DNA from: Yponomeuta sedellus
Taxonomy: Eukaryota; Arthropoda; Insecta; Lepidoptera; Yponomeutidae
Direction of reading: 5' to 3'
Length of the DNA stretch: 64,000 bases
Assembly: GCA_934045075.1 (NCBI GenBank)
Contig: OW203732.1
Coordinates: forward strand, 19,345,889 to 19,409,888
A program made the translations under genes and the position numbers. Numbering within the stretch: position 1 is the stretch's first letter; the number at the start of each line of letters is the position of its first letter. Shown here one piece after another: positions 32,280-45,175 of the stretch. The notes beneath the pieces were generated by a model that ran no database searches, was not told where the DNA came from, and worked only from the letters and a program-made list of their open reading frames with translations.

Positions 32280-35200
32280 ATGGCGGACGACGACGAAATT
32301 GATATTCTCGGGGATTTTTCGTTTAATTCTTGTCTAGCTCAGAATAATCAAGGAATGTAAGTACAAAATATATTCTTAGTGAGAAATGACTCGCTTCTTT
32401 TAAGATAACGCTTCCATACCCTATACATGTTTTGGTTTCGTTGTTGACATCTCGATTGTTTTCGAGACCCAATATTTAGCGATCAAAATTTTTAGCGTTT
32501 TACTTCTACAGCTTATCTAAAATCTATTTAGAATCTCAAATATGTAAGCGTAGGTATTATTACAGTACAATTCCATTAAACTGCGATGCCCAACCCCCAC
32601 GCCCAGCGTGGGGATTATGATGGGCATTACTCCCCAATGATGATGGCACAACCTTGCGCTATGGCGCTCATTAAGGGAGGGCTGTGTCCAGCAGTGGACT
32701 AATATAGCCTGAAGAAGAAGGTATTATAGTACTCCCCTATTCAAAAATTATTGCTCTTCGCTCTGTTATCATTATCACATGATCTTATATAAAACCTTGG
32801 ATTCAGACCATCATGCTCAGATCGGGAGGACACGGTGCATCCGCACTGGCTGCTCGACTCTACAGACGCGAACTGGTATGATAAGCAGAATAAAGATAGT
32901 GCTAGGTAAGCTCCCTAAAATTATAAGCAACAGATAAGTTTAACGGATAAAGGTATTACTTTTCGATATTCTACCCTTCAACTAATTGGTTTATAAATCC
33001 TTATGGAAAGATCTTATTTTTTTGTTAGTAGTTCTTACTTGTTTCACAACATAGGTAATATATAAAATTATTGTGTTAGAGTGTTTGTTACTAACTCATT
33101 TGAAACGGCTTCACCGATATTTATGATTTTTTTTGGGAATATTTGGTAGATCTAAGAATAGGTTGTATTTAATTAATATGGCAAAACAATGTTTGCGGAC
33201 AACACACGCCACTGAACCCTATCTTCGGTGCTCCCCTTCCAGTATGTTTTGCTTATTTACAACATATATCTGCTTATTCTTATTATTTTTTGTATCTTGT
33301 AACTTCAGTCGCAGCAATGGACCACAAAAAATCTTGACTGGAAACAGAAGAACTCTCAAAGACAACTCACAACACACGTCATGGACTCACCTAGAAAAGG
33401 AGAAACTAGTTCAAGAAATGGTGAGTCATTAGCTCATTCTATGGTAAGTATTATCTGTCAGTGAAGCAAAGTATGGCACGGATAGTCAGAGGTTGCGGGT
33501 TCAAATCCCGACATGGGTGGAATTTTTAGCCTCTAAATAGGTTTTTTTGAAGCAAAGTTTTTTCTGTTCTTTGTGTTACTGTTCTGTTACATCTGCCATC
33601 AGCTTATATGCTATTATGAAATTGCAAATTGGCTCTATTGTGCAAAAGCAAAAAAATATTTAAGTGAAAAAGTTTTTGGTTTCTTACTAGTCTAATGTAA
33701 AACTTGTCCTGTAATAGACTTTATTCCGTATGATGAGTAGAACTAACCCTCAATCAGAGTTTATAAAAGATATGATTTAAAAAACATTTTTTTATAATTT
33801 GAAAAAGGATTTGATTTAAATCAGATTTGTTTATTTTTTAAGACAGTTAATGATAACATTGTCAATAAAATTAACAGAATACATATTGTTGTAATTGAAA
33901 TTGTTAAATGCCATAAATGGTTTAAAATATGCTTGCGTTAATTATGTTTATGACAGTTTTTTTTTTGCCAAATAAACAAAAATTGCTTTGTTTTGTTATA
34001 TTTAACAAATAGAAACAATATAAATTCATACATGTACCTCTCGGATATAATACATAATACTATAATAAGTACTCAGTTACATAAAAAAATGTACCAACAA
34101 TTTTTTTTTCTTAAATCACTGAATTTTACCCCAATTCAAATAACTAATTTAAATCGTACCAACACTGCCCTCAATCGGTTTAAAAACTAATAAATCTACT
34201 GACATGATGATGATATCCAGTGTATTGACAATAGATCAATAATTTGAGAATAATCTACTTGGTCACTAATACATTTTTTATTTTTATTACAGAAACGATA
34301 TGGCCGCAATATACGAAAAATATCACAGACAATAAAAACGAAGTCAGAAGTTGAAATCCAAGCCCTCATAGAAGCAGAGTATGGTGTACTTCTTGACACA
34401 CCTTCTATTGGCCTGGACAAGACCGATATTGATGATGATATACCAGTTGTTGGGCAAGAGGAAATTATCACTGACGATGACACCCCTGACATAAACAATG
34501 TCATAAGCTTGATAACTACTGGATCTCCAACTATCAATGTTCCTGGAAAGCTCCCTTTCAATAAGAAACAGCTGAACAGATCAAAACATAGCCTCTTAAA
34601 ACCTGACATCTTCAATGACTTGAAAACTTATGCTCTAAATTCATCAGACATAGTTTACGATGATGAAATGATTGTAGGTTCTACAGAATCAGTTGGTGCT
34701 TCAGAACTAGATAGAACAAATGTTGTTACAACTAAAAAGTTTGGGAAATATCAGAAAAGTGAGAAGAGAAAGAAAATTGGTAATCACAGAAGAAAAGTGT
34801 CAAGGAACTATGACAAAGGCCTTCAAAGAAATCGCAGCAAAGATAATCGCAAGTCACCTCAGAACAGAGTTCGAAAGGATTCTAGTCTCTCGGAGGATAG
34901 TACTAAAAGTCCTAAATTGCAAATCGTGTTCAGCTCTGGGCAAGCTCTGCCAGTTTCAGAGGGGGAGCAAGTGGTAAGTTAAAATTGAAATGTATTTATG
35001 TACATACTACTTAATATCATTTGAGGCTGTATAATATACATAGGTAGCCTGTAACTATAAATATTCCACTCCTCTATAACCTCCATGAAACAGGTGTGAA
35101 TTTATGTCTTTAAATGTATCAATAGCAGTAGCAGCACAAATCTCAGACATCACCACTTTTTTGAAATGAAATCAAATGATCAATATCATTGTGATATCAA

Positions 35201-38200
35201 ATTGATGATTGTACGTATAAAATGTAGCCTCTATGTTATAAAAATTGAATTGATTGACATGAGTTGCTAAGACAGCAGTGGAACATCCATAAGTACGAGC
35301 ATACAAAGACTACCTTCTGTAAATAAAACAACCCCTTCCACAGATAAAACTCGAGAAAAACAAAGAGTCCGAGGCTGAGAGCGACATTGAAGTAGACATC
35401 GATAGTGACGACCAGGGCTCTACTCCTGTCAAAGCTGTTAAGTCTAGACTCCCAAGTGAGACAGAACCAACTGGCCTGGGATCCAAAAGTGCTGAGGAGC
35501 CTATAGCAGTACCGCTCAGCAAGTTTGAACCGATGCCGCGGCGACAGAAAAGACTGAACTTGGTAAGAAGTTTGAGACACATGCGAGTTATGAAAGCTGA
35601 ATAGCCCAAGTAAACTCAGAGTTGGCGTACAATTCTATTAATTAATAATTACACTTTATTGCTTTACAAACATTTCACAGGACGTTACATACGAAATAAA
35701 ATGTACACAGGCAAGCTTATCTCTGTAAGAGATTTCTTCCAGCTAACCTTAGAAATGATAGTCGTTAAGCCATGTCAGAGGCTTTATGGACTTGTCCCCA
35801 TGGTGGAGTATAGCGTAACCTTCCTGCGATGCCGGAAGAGACCCGCGCCCCAGCAGTGGGGGCATACAAGGGTTCATATCGAACCTTAGAAAATAGGAGG
35901 AGTAAAAAACTAAAACTAGAAGATATGTGGACAGCAAAAGACGTGTGGCATTCACAGCTAAATAGGAACTTTTTTACTATGCCGCATCTCACGCTCGCCC
36001 TGAAGCATAACCATAATTACCATACATAAAATTTTCTCATTTGCGGTGACGCGAATTCATGGCGTTTCTTAAAATATCATTGATTTTGTATTTTTATTCA
36101 TATTTATGTATGTACATTTGTTTTTATACAATTATCGTAATTATTTATTAGGTAAACTTTATTAAGCCCCTACTCTCTTTCTGAGAGAAGGCCTGTGCTT
36201 TGCAGTGAAACGTTTTTTATAGGCTACAGGAAAAAAACTTAATTACTTTAAATTCCGACTTAATAAGGTTTACCTACTAAATAACCTCGATTAAGCCCGC
36301 TAAAAGTGTAAATATGATTGATTGTAATTGTGACTAAAGTCTTATTCCAACACAGGACGGCGAAGGCGGGCTCACGATAATGCACACAGACGCCGGAGAC
36401 CTCTACGCCATAGGGGCTGAACCCAAACGCGACCGCGCGCCCAAGAAACAGCACGTGCAGCTTATACAGTGCCGGGTTTACAATAGCGAACGACCCGTAA
36501 GTCACTCAGCAGAAATTTAACAGAAGATTACTCTTTTTTGTACTCGGGGCTGCAAGTGATGGAAATTACTTCAGCCAGATGTCGCTGCCTGTACGTAATA
36601 CAGAGAATATTGTAAAGGGGTTCGAAATTTCTCTGATGCCGGTGAGTCCCCCATTAGCTCAGTTGGAAAGAGCGCTGGCACGGATAGCCAGAGGTCGCGG
36701 GTTTGAATCCCGGCATGGGTGGAATTTTTAGCCTCTTAATAGGTTTTTAAATTGTCCTTATCACGGTTTAGTGCATTAAAAATAAAAATAAATAAATTAT
36801 TTATCAATCAATCAATGAAAACTTAGATAATCAAGCCGCTCTGGCTGTAACTTACCCTGCCTTCCAGGAGCCGTACGAGGTCCGGCTGTGCGTGTCGGCG
36901 CTCATAGCCATGGACGTGCAGGGTCACACGTCGCGCGGCGAGGTGATGGGTCTACTGGGCGGTGAACTGGCGGGAGACGCGCTCACTATGCGAGCTTACC
37001 GCGCCGCCGCCGCCGCCGCCTCCCGCACGCACTGCGATATGGATCCGGGTATGTGGGGCTTGCCAAACCGATGCTTTTATTGAATAAATAGACTGGATGA
37101 CTGCCATAATCATATTTTACAATATTTGTACATCACATCACCCTATCAGACTTATATCACATCTCACTAATATTATAACCTCCGGTGTTAGCGTAACGCT
37201 TGCTACGTACAATGGCCCAACTATGAGGCTAAGTGCGGAAATCTCAGGTCTCACTAACTAACTGGTGTGCAAGTGTGTTTTAATCAAAATTGGGTGTAAA
37301 TGTTAATTTCACCCAAATATTTTAATGTGTTTTGTGTATGAGTTTTCTTTTTTTTGTGTTTAGTATTGATTTCATCCAAATGTTTAATGTGTGTCTTGTG
37401 TATGAATAAAGCATTATCTTATCTATCTTATCTTAACTAAGCCCTGGCGTCCCATCACCAGGACATCACAAATAACTTTCTTAATTCACACCCAATGATG
37501 TATAGTAGGAAGTCCGGAAAACTTACTGTTCCAGGTCCAATGTTTTCCTCATAATTTTTTGGACAACAAGAAGAAAAACTTCTTCAAAATCTATGTAGTT
37601 TTAGAAGACTTGAAGTAACTCCAGGGCATAGGAGGATAAAGGCGAAAGTTTGTGAGTGTGTATGTTTACTTTTTTGTCTGAATGGCTGGAGTGATTTTAA
37701 TAACATTTCGTATGGAGTTAGCTGACACCGTGGATTAAGACGTAGGCTGCGTTTTACTGCGGGAAAATATATTATTCCCACGGGAAAAACGATAAACCGT
37801 AGTAATGTATTATATACATTAATCGATCCACTCACAGTTGTAATAGCTACATTACAACTGGGGCCATTTCCTAAAACCAATTAATAATTAGATAATACTA
37901 AGCCAACATTCGATTTACCTCAAGCAGGTTGTATTTTTCGATGAATAACATAGATTATAGCAGACTGTAATAACAGTATGTTACTCAATACTTTTATGTG
38001 GAGACACTATTTAGTTTTGTTTGTTTTTACTTTGATAATATCCTAAATAACAGGCAATGTGTATCGTTATAGACTTTGTTTGACATAGCAAAAGCCTGAT
38101 TTATAATCAAACCAAAGTAATTTATTCAAATATACACAGAAACGGTGACTTATTTAATGTTATAAGTAAAACTAGGTGTCCATTTCAAAATTGAGATCGT

Positions 38201-41200
38201 TTTAGAAAAAAAGAAGAACAAAAATACTCCAAACTTTTTTTTAGTTTGAAAGATATGGCAATTTAGACACACCATAGCATTGAATTTCAACTTAAAATTC
38301 AATGACCATAGGCTGTACTATGTCTTTGTTTCGTTTATTGTGTATTTTGCTTATTTATGTTGTGCTCATATTATGTAAATTTATCTGGTTATTATGTTTC
38401 TGTGATGTGTGTTGTCGGCATAATGTCTTTCTTTATTTCTTTCACTCTCTCTCTGTCTGACTTTCTAAATATAATAATAACTTCCAAGCAACACAAACAC
38501 TCGTCCTCGCCCGAAACTAGGATACCCTCTGATTTAGTGTCCGTCAGAAACATGGTATAACACCCAGACTGAGGCTGGTTCTTGTCACCATTTCACCAGT
38601 ATCCCAAGCGGCGGCGGCCGAGTCGCTCCGCTCGGCCGGGCACTGCCTAGTGGGCTGGCACCACACGCACCCGACTTTCCCTCCGGCGCCCTCCGCGCAG
38701 GACCTGCGGACGCAGGCCGCGCTGCAGCAGGCCTTGGAGCGTCGCGCGCCGCTGCTGGCCTTCGTTACGTCGCAGGCGCAGCCGCGCGGCCGGCTGGCCT
38801 CACAGTACCGGTGAGTGGCGGGAGGTTGAGATACTCACGCGCGCCCAGACACATTCACATTCACCCTCACACACACACACACACACATTCGGGATTTTCG
38901 GGATCGACGAAAAATATGAAAAATAACGTTGCTAACAAATATAAGATCAATATTTTTCATTGAACTGTAAATGTTTTGTTAGTGGCATTTTTCCGAGCGC
39001 TTCCGTGCTTCGCAAGGCACGTTAAGCCGTTGGTGCCGGCTGTCCTGTGATGGCGGTCTTTGTGGCAGTCTTTGATGGCAGGCAGGCCTTGTGGGTGGCA
39101 CGATAACTTCTGACAGTAAGGCCCGCCGCTGTCTTTCAATCCTCCACCGGCCCGGACTTAGCCCCAGTGGTGGAGTATGGCCTAACCTTCCTGCGATGCA
39201 GGAAGAGACCCGTGCCCTAGCAGTGGGGACATACAAGGGTTGATAAGAAATGTTTTGTTATAGGGGCGTATAATACATACCCAAAACGAGATAACTCAAA
39301 CGTTTATACATGCTTCATACATTAATAAAGCGTATCGTGCAAATTGTGACGTCATACCTTGAGCGTAATTTGTATGACACGGTTTTGTATGGTACGCCAC
39401 ATGACTACATTTACTTTTTGACAGGTTATATTATGAAAAGTAGTTGAAGAGAAAATAAATACCCCATTTATTTATCTTTTAACATGGTCTCTCGTATTAT
39501 ATTTAAAAAAAAAAAGATTAGGTCGTACTTGCAAGTTCACCAGTCACTCAAGGACACCTCGCCAGCAGCTTATGTGTGGAGAAAAATGTATGGATAGCAA
39601 AACAAAATTGTCCCAACTATTCCGTGGGCCCTCAAATCCTAACGAATATTTCTCTCCCGTCCCCAGCTGCTTCCGCGTGGAATCGACTCCCGAGGACCCG
39701 GAGACCGGATTCCAGTTTAGCGTGAAACTAGTGCCGGACCTGACTGACCTGTCTTTGCCCGGCTTTCTGGACGAGCTGAGGGCGCTACGGCCGACTGAGA
39801 CCGATGACTTCACTGTCAAAATGGCTGTTGATGTGTGCCCGCAGGCTGGCGTCACGTATTTGGAAAAGGTGGGTTAAATAAAAGACAGGCTTTAGCTGAA
39901 AATCAGCGATCTGTTCTACCGAGCAGATAATGACGCTGTGATACGGCCATTTTGTACTGCTGCATCGCACACATTCCATGCAATGGTTTTCAGTGCAAAT
40001 ATTTGGTTGTGTTTAGTTATGCATGCGGAAGTTTTACGTATTATATTAAGCTTGCTTTGTTTGTTTTGAAAGAGTGTGTGTATGTCAAAAAGTGTAAACA
40101 AATAATTATCTTATCTTAGGGTGGTATTACACTTATCAAATATCTTTGTCCAATGTACGATTTCATCAAAGAAATTGGACGACTTTATCAAATGTGGAAA
40201 CACCGATATTTGATCAAATATTAATGACACTTAAATCAAAATGGCTGCAAACAAGATATCGTGGACGATACCAATGACATTTTTTTTAATAAATACTTTT
40301 TTTTTGTTTTGACTTGGTTTTTCATTAATAACATAACGATAATAATAGCACCACTTAAAGACGCAATAGCAGCACATGAAGACGCTCCACGTTCCTCCAT
40401 TTTCTTAAGACTATGCAAAAAATATTGGACACAGTTATTGGACAAGTGGAATGGGCTTACCTCAAAGAAATTTTATAAAATATTTGACAGCAAAATTGGA
40501 CAAAGATATTTGATAAGTGTAATATCACCCTTAAAATAAAAATAGATGTTTATTCACACATAGAAACAAGCTTTTAGCCTCTAAATAGGTTTTTAAAGAA
40601 CATAAAAAACAGGGAGATATTTTTTTTGTATGTTTACAAAATAAATATCAGAATTAAGGTGCATGCTAGGACTTCATAAGTGAAATTCCAAATTCCACTC
40701 GGCCTGTGATGTGGAGAACAAGTTGTATTTAACCTTTCGTCTGTGAGTGATAAGGATCCTGACTATCCTCCTCGTATCTGTGTGATAAGGATCCAGACCC
40801 ATAGCACTCGTGCCTATTTTGACGAAATTTACACGGTATTTCTAACGCAGAAGGTTTAAAATTGCTTGGGTTAATATTTAATGAACGATCTACCATGGAA
40901 CCAGTCGATTGAATGATTTTAAAAGCGAATTCATTTTTATCTTTTTTAACAAGGCTCTTTTGTCTCCCACTGCTGGGCAAAGGTCTCCCCTCCCGCTTTT
41001 CACTTGACTGTCCCCAGCATCCTTCACACCATCCTAGCAAGAATGCATTAAGGTCGTCCCGTCATCTTCACCTTGGTCTGCCGCAACGTCGGTGTACATT
41101 TTGCGGGACCCGGATGGTCGCAATATTGGTTTGGGTCTGGCAACCAATTGGATCCAGCAAAATTGACATGGATATGTGTGTGAGCTCATTCGGCGGACAT

Positions 41201-42005
41201 GTCCAGCCCAATTCCACCAAATACGTTCTGTTCTTAGACTGCTGTGCTATATCGCCAGCTGGCAAACATTGGAACCATGAAGGCTTCTGATGGAGGCTTG
41301 CAGATAGATCTTACTGTAAGAAGTTTTCAATCCGCCCTAAGGCCTCTGACTTGTCTTAACGACTGCCGTCTATCGACGTCAGCCGGAACCAACTGCTTAA
41401 CGTGCCTTGTGAAGCACGAAACAGCTCGGAAAAATGCCACTAACGTTAGTCATAGACGGTCACCCATCCATGCACTGAACGCGCCCTATGTTGCTTAACT
41501 TTCGTGATCGTTTAAGATCACTCAGGCAGCCGGGGCTACGAGTGATGTTATCACCTACGACCTACGAATAAAGTCCTCACCGCGACCCATAATAAAATTA
41601 CAGACGCAACCCATTTCCTTTGCCGAGATTTCTTGTTCTTATGGTGCCATCTCCTATCGGAAGTCGCCTATCATAGTGGCCACTTTGACCCTTGATATAG
41701 CTGCTCGGTGCCTATCTGAAACCATTCAGCCAAATTTAGCAGCCAGTAAGTCAGCCGGCCGTAAAAGAACTTACTGGGTCTTCTGCGGCCTTGAATTACT
41801 CAGGTGTAAATGTTACCTAGATACGGTTGCTAATTAGAGTGGGGCCAGAAGCAATGTATGTGCTTGTATGTAAATGTTATATTATTAATTGGTTTTTTTC
41901 CAGTGCGTGTCGAGCATCTCCCACCACCTCCGCTCGGCTGGCTACGCGGACGACGATCCGGTAGTGCAATGCGTCATCGCCGGCCTACGCGACATCTTTA
42001 GATAG
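32280..42005 (+). CDS. MYSM1: MYSM1-like JAMM deubiquitinase (SANT + MPN), 10 exons, 674 aa
   Basis: Exons: 32280-32356, 32807-32905, 33309-33420, 34293-34973, 35344-35562, 36356-36496, 36868-37048, 38600-38810, 39667-39868, 41904-42005. Phases all close (2025 nt). Domains: SANT/Myb at about 80-128 (SWTHLEKEKLVQEMKRYGRN, split by intron 3); a long charged linker; MPN/JAMM at about 444-600. The zinc-protease signature is complete: E468 in GEVMGLLGG, then H525, H527, S535 and D538 in HTHPTFPPAPSAQD. By family, MYSM1 removes ubiquitin from histone H2A and works in transcription in the nucleus. I see no clear SWIRM domain, which vertebrate MYSM1 carries between the other two. An MPND-like identity is less likely because of the SANT domain. 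Exons 7-8 are GC-rich (Ala runs) compared with AT-rich exons 1-4. Introns carry several transposon copies. Confidence 0.9.
32561..32718 (+). mobile_element. SINE with RTE-derived tail, TSD AGGTATTAT
   Basis: It contains GCCCAGCGTGGGGATTATG, then GGCGCTCATTAAGGGAGGGC, TGTCCAGCAGTGGACTAATA and a GAAGAAG end. The 9-bp TSD is at 32552-32560 and 32719-32727. It lies in MYSM1 intron 1. A longer copy of the same family is at 51165-51412. Confidence 0.75.
33473..33546 (+). repeat. 305-bp repeat, strongly 5'-truncated copy with TSD
   Basis: It starts inside the tRNA-like module (GGCACGGATAGTCAGAGGTT) and ends in the tail CTCTAAATAGGTTTTTT. TGAAGCAAAGT flanks it at about 33462-33472 and 33547-33557. 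MYSM1 intron 3, about 50 bp from the exon 3 donor. Confidence 0.8.
35755..35880 (+). repeat. Jockey-associated 3' UTR repeat
   Basis: TAGTCGTTAAGCCATGTCAG, GTGGAGTATAGCGTAACCTT and CAGCAGTGGGGGCATACAAG: the same blocks as at 38960-39245 and 52680-53045. MYSM1 intron 5. Confidence 0.65.
36545..36795 (+). repeat. 305-bp tRNA-like repeat, head to A-rich part
   Basis: It runs from GGGGCTGCAAGTGATGG through GATGTCGCTGCCTGTACGTA, the tRNA-like module (GGTTTGAATCCCGGCATGGG), the tail, and CCTTATCACGGTTTAGTGCA with an AAAAATAAAAATAAAT end. MYSM1 intron 6. Confidence 0.8.
37634..37805 (+). repeat. Helitron-like lepidopteran repeat
   Basis: ATAAAGGCGAAAGTTTGTGA ... GGCTGGAGTGATTTTAATAA ... GGAAAAACGATAAACCG. 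Relatives lie at 59030-59215 and, interrupted, at 59920-60411. MYSM1 intron 7. I cannot see CTAG ends here, so the class is a guess. Confidence 0.5.
38863..38886 (+). repeat. (CA)n microsatellite
   Basis: A CACACACACACA run in MYSM1 intron 8. Confidence 0.9.
38960..39245 (+). repeat. Jockey-associated 3' UTR repeat
   Basis: AGTGGCATTTTTCCGAGCGC, GTTAAGCCGTTGGTGCCGGC, CCACCGGCCCGGACTTAGCC and AGCAGTGGGGACATACAAGG. The first block is the complement of the sequence after the Jockey ORF at 61580-61640. MYSM1 intron 8. Confidence 0.7.
40119..40530. mobile_element. Harbinger-type MITE with TTA TSD
   Basis: The left end is GGGTGGTATTACACTTATCA then AATATCTTTGTCCAAT; the right end is its reverse complement with one mismatch (GGGTGATATTACAC). 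TTA flanks both sides (40116-40118, 40531-40533), as in PIF/Harbinger elements. The element is 412 bp, in MYSM1 intron 9. The internal frame at 40261-40539 has no motif I recognise. Confidence 0.85.
40572..40598 (+). repeat. scrap of the 305-bp repeat tail
   Basis: TTTTAGCCTCTAAATAGGTT in MYSM1 intron 9. Confidence 0.7.
41270..41540 (-). repeat. Jockey-associated 3' UTR repeat, inverted
   Basis: AGCTCGGAAAAATGCCACTA and CGGTCACCCATCCATGCACT match the 3' flank of the Jockey ORF at 61575-61640. Upstream blocks match 38960-39245 in reverse. MYSM1 intron 9. Confidence 0.7.
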
Positions 42006-45000
42006 TGACTGACGACTGTGCTGTGAGCTAAATTTTTTGTGATCTAATACTAGCTGCTAAGCTCGGAGGTGAAAATAGTATTATTAAGATAAGTGTGAAA
42101 CAAAACAGCAGAAGAAGGAAAAATAGATGGATGCTACAGTGATGCTCGTACATAGTATGCATTTATCGGGTGGGTAATGAAATGTACCTAAAAAGTATTC
42201 GCAATTAGACCCATCAAACGTGCAACTATGAGTTGAAAATGTTCAGACATAGGCAATTCAACGCACAAGTGGCTTAGTGCACACAGGTGAATGGAAACCC
42301 TTCCTAGTTGGCGCGAGTACGCCTCTTGAGGGAAGGGAAGGCAGGATTGGTTGTTCGTACTAACGAAGGCGCACGGCCTCTACTTCGGCGCACAGTGGTC
42401 ACGCATATTATTACCGAATCGTGTTTCGTTTTTGTCAAGTCGTGATAAAATATTCGATATCAACCCTTGTATGCCCCCACTGCTAGGGCACGGGTCTTCT
42501 GCATCGCAGGAAGCTTAGGCCATACTCCACCACGAAATTAAAAAATATATATTACATACCTACTAATATATGTCAAAGATTCTTTTAGCAGCTGAAAAAC
42601 CATGTTTACAAGTAGTGAACTGAAGCTGCGTTGATCTTCCTTTGAACTCGTCTTGTGGTAGTTGCGAATTCATTGGTGTGTACATTTGGTCCGTATGTAA
42701 ATGCTGTGTAAAATGTCTAATAATATATTGCTCATAATTGTTTATAATTAATAAGAACGGTTGTAATACGGTGCCTGTAAGTAAGAAAACTGCAAAAAGG
42801 CATATTGGAAAGTGATTAAGTTATTCATTGTTTGTTTATAGTAAAGAAAAAAATATTTCACATTAAAGACAACTTTTATTTTTCTTATCTTTAAAATAAA
42901 TATGTCCTTAGCAATCAGAGACAAACATTATGTATAAAAGTATATCATATGTTGTAATCTATTTATCGATGATCACAGATTTAGTTCAAAGAAATTTTAA
43001 ACAAGAATTGTATAATAAAATAACACTTTTAAAAGCTTTATACATTTTTAGATTTAAACTGCCGTCTATTTTTTATCGAACATTTGTCGCTTCTATAAAT
43101 AAAACCCCGTTCTTTTGAGCTAAAAAGTTGGAACGACGGATTTCAATGAAAAATACTTAAAAACTATGACTTATTTATATGTCTTATTTATAAAACACTG
43201 AGATAATCTGTGGTTACGTTTATTTCTTAAAAAATCTTCACCACATACTATTTTAATCGGCCTTTTTCGGGTGTTTTTATAAATAAGACTTTCCAACCGC
43301 AATGGTTATTAAGTCATATTAATTATAAACAAAGGAATGCATTTACAAATTGTTACCTTAACAAATAATTAACACCCGATTCTCAATCGGACCGTAGTAA
43401 GTACCAACAAACATTTTAACAAAACATTGGCAGGTATTAAGGCTCTAAAAAATCTGTTGTACAGATACACTATTTACCATTTCTTTAACAAATTCGGTTT
43501 GATCGTACGACTAGCTTATAGATATTTGGTAGATTTACACGTAGATCCGCGCGCGCGTCTATAATTCTACTTCTCTTGTCAATCGCGCGCGAAAATACAC
43601 AATGTAATATTCATTTTTACATATTTCACGGTAACGCGAACTATGTAAAGATTATTTCTTATTTTTAAAAAACACTATTCCTTAAAAGAGACAGTTCAAA
43701 TAATCTGCAAAAAATTCAAAATTATGTTTTAAAACAGTGGTAACCATAAAAGAGGCGAATCCTCCTTCCCCTCCCCTCTTACGTATTTTATACCACAGAT
43801 TATTTTAATTGCCTATGAGGAGTGCTTTAAGGAATAATGTTTATTATAAATTAAACCATCAAGGTTATCGATCGTTGCGTTTAATACTGCATCTCAGTAC
43901 TCTGAAGAAAAGTATTGGATTTCTTATCAGTGACTGAGACAACTTTGCTTTTATTACACTTGTGTACATGCCCCCAAACAAACCCATAGCTCGCACAAGC
44001 ATAGTTTTTCACTAGGATATCGAACATGCAGCCAGCCAAGTTTCTAAGAAACTGACCTATAACAACGTCGTCAAAGCTGGGCTTACTCTATCCAAGACCG
44101 CTTTAACTACTTGAGCCAGGCACTGACATTCACAGACGTTTTTATTGCATTGCCACTTCAAGATCACTCGCACTAAAGGGTCAAGTGTTGGTGGCGTTAA
44201 TGTGTTAAAAAGTCAAGAATTAAACAAACCAACGCGGTGTCAGACCATACACAAGACAGTTACTACAGTAGTATTTATAAGGACGTTTGTATGCATCGCC
44301 ACCGCGTTGGTGTGTTTCGTCCTTCAGTGATTTATCACTTACGTAAACTTCTTCGTTAACAGGATAAGCCTCCAGGACAGAGATTGAGCTGTGCGGGTAT
44401 TATTTAATATTTCGGCGAGGTCAGCGCTGAATACTTGAGGACTATCCACAGTACAAGGAGCTGGTGACGTGCGGGCGCAACAATACTAACTAAAATAAAC
44501 CCCAAATACTTCAGAGGATAGAGACTACAATACTAGCACAAAAAACTCCGCCGTTGGGAGCCTTTAAAGCGACTCCTCAAGGGGCAATATCCACACAAAC
44601 GTAGGGTTTTTATCTTACATGCCGGATCGCAAGGAAACTTTGTCTTTGGGGCGGTTTCTGAGTTGAGAATTTTACTAAGTAAATACTGTAACGTTATGTC
44701 ACTTCTTTCAGCTTCTTTGCGGAAAATTCGCAGAGGCAGTACTACAGTTAAGTATTTACTTAATGAAATTCAGAAACTGGCCTTTAGAAGATAAAAATCG
44801 ATGTTTGTACGTGCTCTATAGAATTAAATTACTAATAAATATATTCAGAATTAACTTTTTATCAAAAATAGATCTATAGCCTTGAGAATAGATTTTATGA
44901 AATGTCTACGAGGCTACAATTTATTTTTCATTCTGTTATTCTCAGTTGTAAACACGATCCAACCTCGATTAGTAATAAATAAAAAACAAACTACGTTTTT

Positions 45001-45175
45001 AAAGGAATTGCTCCTTGAGAGAGACTGCACGTGCCAGTAACAAGCCTTTTTTGCATTTTTCCTTTAGTGCCTAGCTTCAAAAGTATTTAAGGATTATTAT
45101 AGATTGTAATAATGCCCGTACGTCGCCGGCTCGTTATAAGGTGGTTGGACATTTAATTGAAGTATAATCTTCGCA
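42006..45175. other. intergenic: MYSM1 and ACADS-like convergent 3' ends
   Basis: MYSM1 (+) and the ACADS-like gene (-) converge here, 3.2 kb between stops. A candidate MYSM1 poly(A) signal AATAAA is at 42895-42900; a candidate ACADS-like signal (TTTATT on plus) is at 44920-44925. A Jockey-repeat scrap lies at 42455-42535. A GCGCGCG-rich spot is at 43547-43590. I see no other gene. Confidence 0.5.

Noticed and set aside
34196..34615. 139-aa minus-strand frame
   Set aside because: It is the antisense of MYSM1 exon 4.
43547..43590. CpG-island-like promoter (GCGCGCG)
   Set aside because: Too short and isolated, with no transcript start or exon next to it.
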